A stretch of DNA of 5,974 nt. It comes from Clostridia bacterium (GTDB lineage Bacteria > Bacillota_E > RBS10-35 > JAJYVN01). Shown here piece by piece: positions 5,046 to 5,974 of the stretch. Both the position numbers and the translations under genes were made by a program. The stretch covers positions 1 to 5,974 of the forward strand of contig DAHWHT010000354.1 in the NCBI GenBank assembly GCA_027335515.1, written 5' to 3'. The notes below the pieces were generated by a model. It had not been told where the DNA came from, did no database searches, and was given only the letters and a program-made list of their open reading frames with translations. Each line of letters begins with the position of its first letter. Position 1 is the stretch's first letter.

Positions 5046-5245
5046 CTACCGGGGGCCCCCGTTCGCGTTTTCGGCGGCCACCCCTTCGACGGCTTGCCGG
5101 ATGGCTTCGCGACTGAACCGGAGTCGCCGGCCGATCCGGAACGCCCCTGGCACCTGGCCTCTGAGATGCGCTTCGTAGGCGCTCGTGCGGCTCACGTCCA
5201 GCATCCCTGCCACCTGTTCCAGGGTCAGGACCAGGGGCGGTTCAT
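5046..5245 (-). pseudogene. xis: Excisionase-family HTH gene upstream of int, probably frameshifted
   Basis: The frame ending at TAG 5048-5046 reads LVLTLEQVAGMLDVSRTSAYE, then FRIGRRLRFSREAIRQAVEG, a classic excisionase/MerR-like HTH in about 60 residues. That frame is open only from 5279 after an in-frame TGA, and offers no ATG, GTG or TTG before the HTH begins. ATG 5245 starts MNRP in the next frame; one extra C in the CCCC run (5234-5237) would join it to the HTH frame and give a 66-residue Xis, an ordinary size. The gene therefore looks broken by loss of one base, or the base is missing through a sequencing error. It is followed after 31 bp by int, the usual xis-int order. A non-standard start such as CTG cannot be excluded. 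Confidence 0.65.
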
Positions 5246-5286
5246 CCCAGTTGTCGCTGACGCGATTGTTTGTCCGCGTTCAGCAA

Positions 5287-5333
5287 GGTGGCATTGCCAC
5301 CGTCAGCAGCGCGTGACGGGGGGCAACGCCACC
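5287..5333. promoter_or_regulatory. Pair of operator-like sites upstream of xis-int
   Basis: GGTGGCATTGCCACC (5287-5301) is a palindrome with 7-bp arms. A second site, GGGGGCAACGCCACC (5319-5333), matches it at 12 of 15 positions and starts 32 bp away, close to three helical turns. They lie just upstream of the xis start, where a repressor of xis-int or Xis itself could bind. No clear -35/-10 pair is seen between them. Confidence 0.4.
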
Positions 5334-5420
5334 TCGCGAACCACGCCACGCATTCTCGTCTGCGACACCAGTTCGTAGCCGCCGGTTCAGTTGCCTGTGC
5401 CATCCCCGATTCCCCCCGCA

Positions 5421-5475
5421 GGGACTGGGATCGGCCCTCAGAAGTGGCCGACGGCCCGGAATCCCGCTCAGTCCC
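5421..5475. repeat. Nested hairpin, RNA-like
   Basis: GGGACTG (5421-5427) pairs with CAGTCCC (5469-5475), GGAT (5428-5431) with ATCC (5461-5464), and TCGGCC (5431-5436) with GGCCGA (5446-5451) around a 9-nt loop. The parts nest into one stem with an internal bulge, on either strand. Confidence 0.4.
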
Positions 5476-5510
5476 AGGTGGTTCCGGGCTCGTCGCTAGG
5501 TTGGACGCCA

Positions 5511-5530
5511 TGCGCGCCCCAGGGCGCGCA
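5511..5530. repeat. 9-bp-arm palindrome
   Basis: TGCGCGCCC (5511-5519) and GGGCGCGCA (5522-5530) are perfect arms with two bases between. This is too tight a loop for a good RNA hairpin, so a dimeric protein site is the better guess. Confidence 0.45.
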
Positions 5531-5666
5531 TGGGCGCGGTAATGGGTCGGGTGGGGAAAAGAACTCTCGCGGCACTCGATGTTGCGCGATGAGGGATTGG
5601 CCTGGATGTCGCTTGGTGCGAGTGCTGCCGATGTCGATCCGGCGGCACGACGGGGTGCGGAGGTGC

Positions 5667-5712
5667 CGGGAGAGATGGCCGCCGGGCGATTCGCCGCCGA
5701 CCATCTCTCCCG
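5667..5712. repeat. 12-bp-arm inverted repeat
   Basis: CGGGAGAGATGG (5667-5678) and CCATCTCTCCCG (5701-5712) are perfect arms separated by 22 bp, which contain a smaller GGCGA/TCGCC repeat. It lies 85 bp downstream of the minus-strand gene end at 5797 but has no T-run, so a simple intrinsic terminator is unlikely. Confidence 0.6.
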
Positions 5713-5796
5713 CAGGGCGCCCCCGCGGACCAGAGGCGCAACACGGCATGGGCCTGCCCGGGCGCGTCCACCGGCACGGGCTTCGGTGTCCGATCG

Positions 5797-5973
5797 TCAG
5801 CAGTCTGCGGCGAAGTCCCCCGTTCCCCAGGGGGACGAACCCACTGCGTGCGCGAGGTCGACACACTGGCGGTACCGTGAGGCCGCGGGATACCGCAGCA
5901 CGTGCAGGATGCCGCCGTAGTAGCCGTTGAGGAGAGTGTCGCCAGTGGCCTTGATGCCCCAGTACCAGCAGCT
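5797..5973 (-). CDS. 3' end of a gene, possibly a phage-type lytic or cell-wall protein
   Basis: The frame enters from the right edge and ends at TGA 5799-5797, giving 58 residues that start SCWYWGIKATGDTLLNGYYG and end AVGSSPWGTGDFAADC. The aromatic YWGIKA and the terminal SPWGTGDF resemble parts of phage lysins and glucosaminidase-type hydrolases that I know to carry SPWGT near a domain end, but the catalytic part is outside the window. Codon choice is more convincing than in the overlapping frames. Product naming is tentative; that it is coding is more certain. Confidence 0.5.
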   Translation of the reverse strand, partial: SCWYWGIKATGDTLLNGYYGGILHVLRYPAASRYRQCVDLAHAVGSSPWGTGDFAADC

Positions 5974-5974
5974 G

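Larger units (their letters stand above)
5302..5796. other. About 500 bp without a convincing gene, rich in inverted repeats
   Basis: Open frames exist on both strands but have no good ribosome site, no recognisable domain and compositions expected from random G+C-rich DNA. A minus-strand frame ending at 5242 overlaps the xis ATG as ATGA and could be a leader or small gene, but I cannot support it. The stretch holds the second operator-like site (5319-5333) and three inverted repeats (5421-5475, 5511-5530, 5667-5712) listed separately. Confidence 0.45.

Noticed and set aside
4476..5378. 300-codon plus-strand open frame
   Set aside because: It is antisense to the integrase and xis, both of which have recognisable domains; no ribosome site or domain of its own.
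5242..5511. 89-codon minus-strand frame ending in ATGA with the xis ATG
   Set aside because: The overlap hints at coupling, but no ribosome site, no recognisable domain and a run through the operator-like pair; left as an unsupported possibility.
5579..5920. 113-codon plus-strand frame with plausible start of protein-like composition
   Set aside because: It continues into the opposite strand of the SPWGT gene and includes the 12-bp-arm inverted repeat; no ribosome site.
5391..5930. 179-codon plus-strand open frame
   Set aside because: Pro/Arg/Gly-rich without domain, crosses three inverted repeats and overlaps the better-supported minus-strand gene end.
1..5974. CRISPR array or retron-type system
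   Set aside because: No regularly spaced repeats beyond pairs, and no cas, reverse-transcriptase or nuclease gene seen.

Overview
The window is G+C-rich accessory DNA with Shine-Dalgarno-led genes on both strands. A non-mevalonate isoprenoid gene (ispF), HTH-type regulators, a CCA-encoding tRNA-Thr fragment and ordinary AGGAGG ribosome sites show a bacterium. The host is best guessed as a high-G+C Gram-positive or related thermophile-type lineage, and the sequence does not fix it further. TGA is used as an ordinary stop. The gene set is that of an integrative element (int, two xis-type genes, a tRNA-derived attachment core) carrying or abutting a metabolic cargo.

Left part (1-3300). A gene tail (2-286) is followed by a non-coding, decayed stretch (287-668). 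Then, on the minus strand, comes ispF (669-1172), overlapped at its start by the end of an unusual regulator gene that joins an XRE/Cro-type HTH to a UTRA effector domain (1087-1920). A divergent intergenic region (about 1941-2220) holds two near-identical palindromic sites exactly 120 bp apart. One overlaps a good extended -10 promoter reading right into an orphan 231-codon gene (2221-2916), which is followed by an AlpA/Xis-like HTH gene (3025-3288). The tail of the orphan gene plus the Xis leader is present twice in direct orientation (about 186-520 and 2708-3265), bracketing the ispF/regulator module. The left copy keeps the Xis start region but has lost most of the Xis coding sequence.

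Middle (3289-3577). This looks like an attachment region. It has a perfect tandem 12-bp repeat, then the anticodon loop, T arm and acceptor 3' strand (with CCA) of a tRNA-Thr(CGT) with no matching 5' half, a strong intrinsic terminator, and two TTGCnAAC boxes. Element-like sequence on both sides suggests an attP or tandem-copy junction rather than a simple chromosomal attL.

Right part (3573-5974). On the minus strand an xis-int pair converges on the att core, in the order seen in actinomycete integrative elements such as pSAM2. The integrase is broken: an in-frame TGA at codon 29, a His where the first catalytic Arg should be, a 237-bp element inserted in frame with a 6-bp target duplication, and a one-base frameshift. 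The small xis gene also seems to lack one base of a C run. Upstream lie paired GGTGGC/GCCACC sites and several hairpins in about 500 bp without a convincing gene. The window ends in the 3' end of a minus-strand gene with an SPWGT motif, possibly a phage-type lytic protein.

Working model: the XRE-UTRA protein controls itself (and so ispF) and the divergent orphan-xis operon through the twin sites, while the adjacent int-xis module is decayed and no longer self-mobile.
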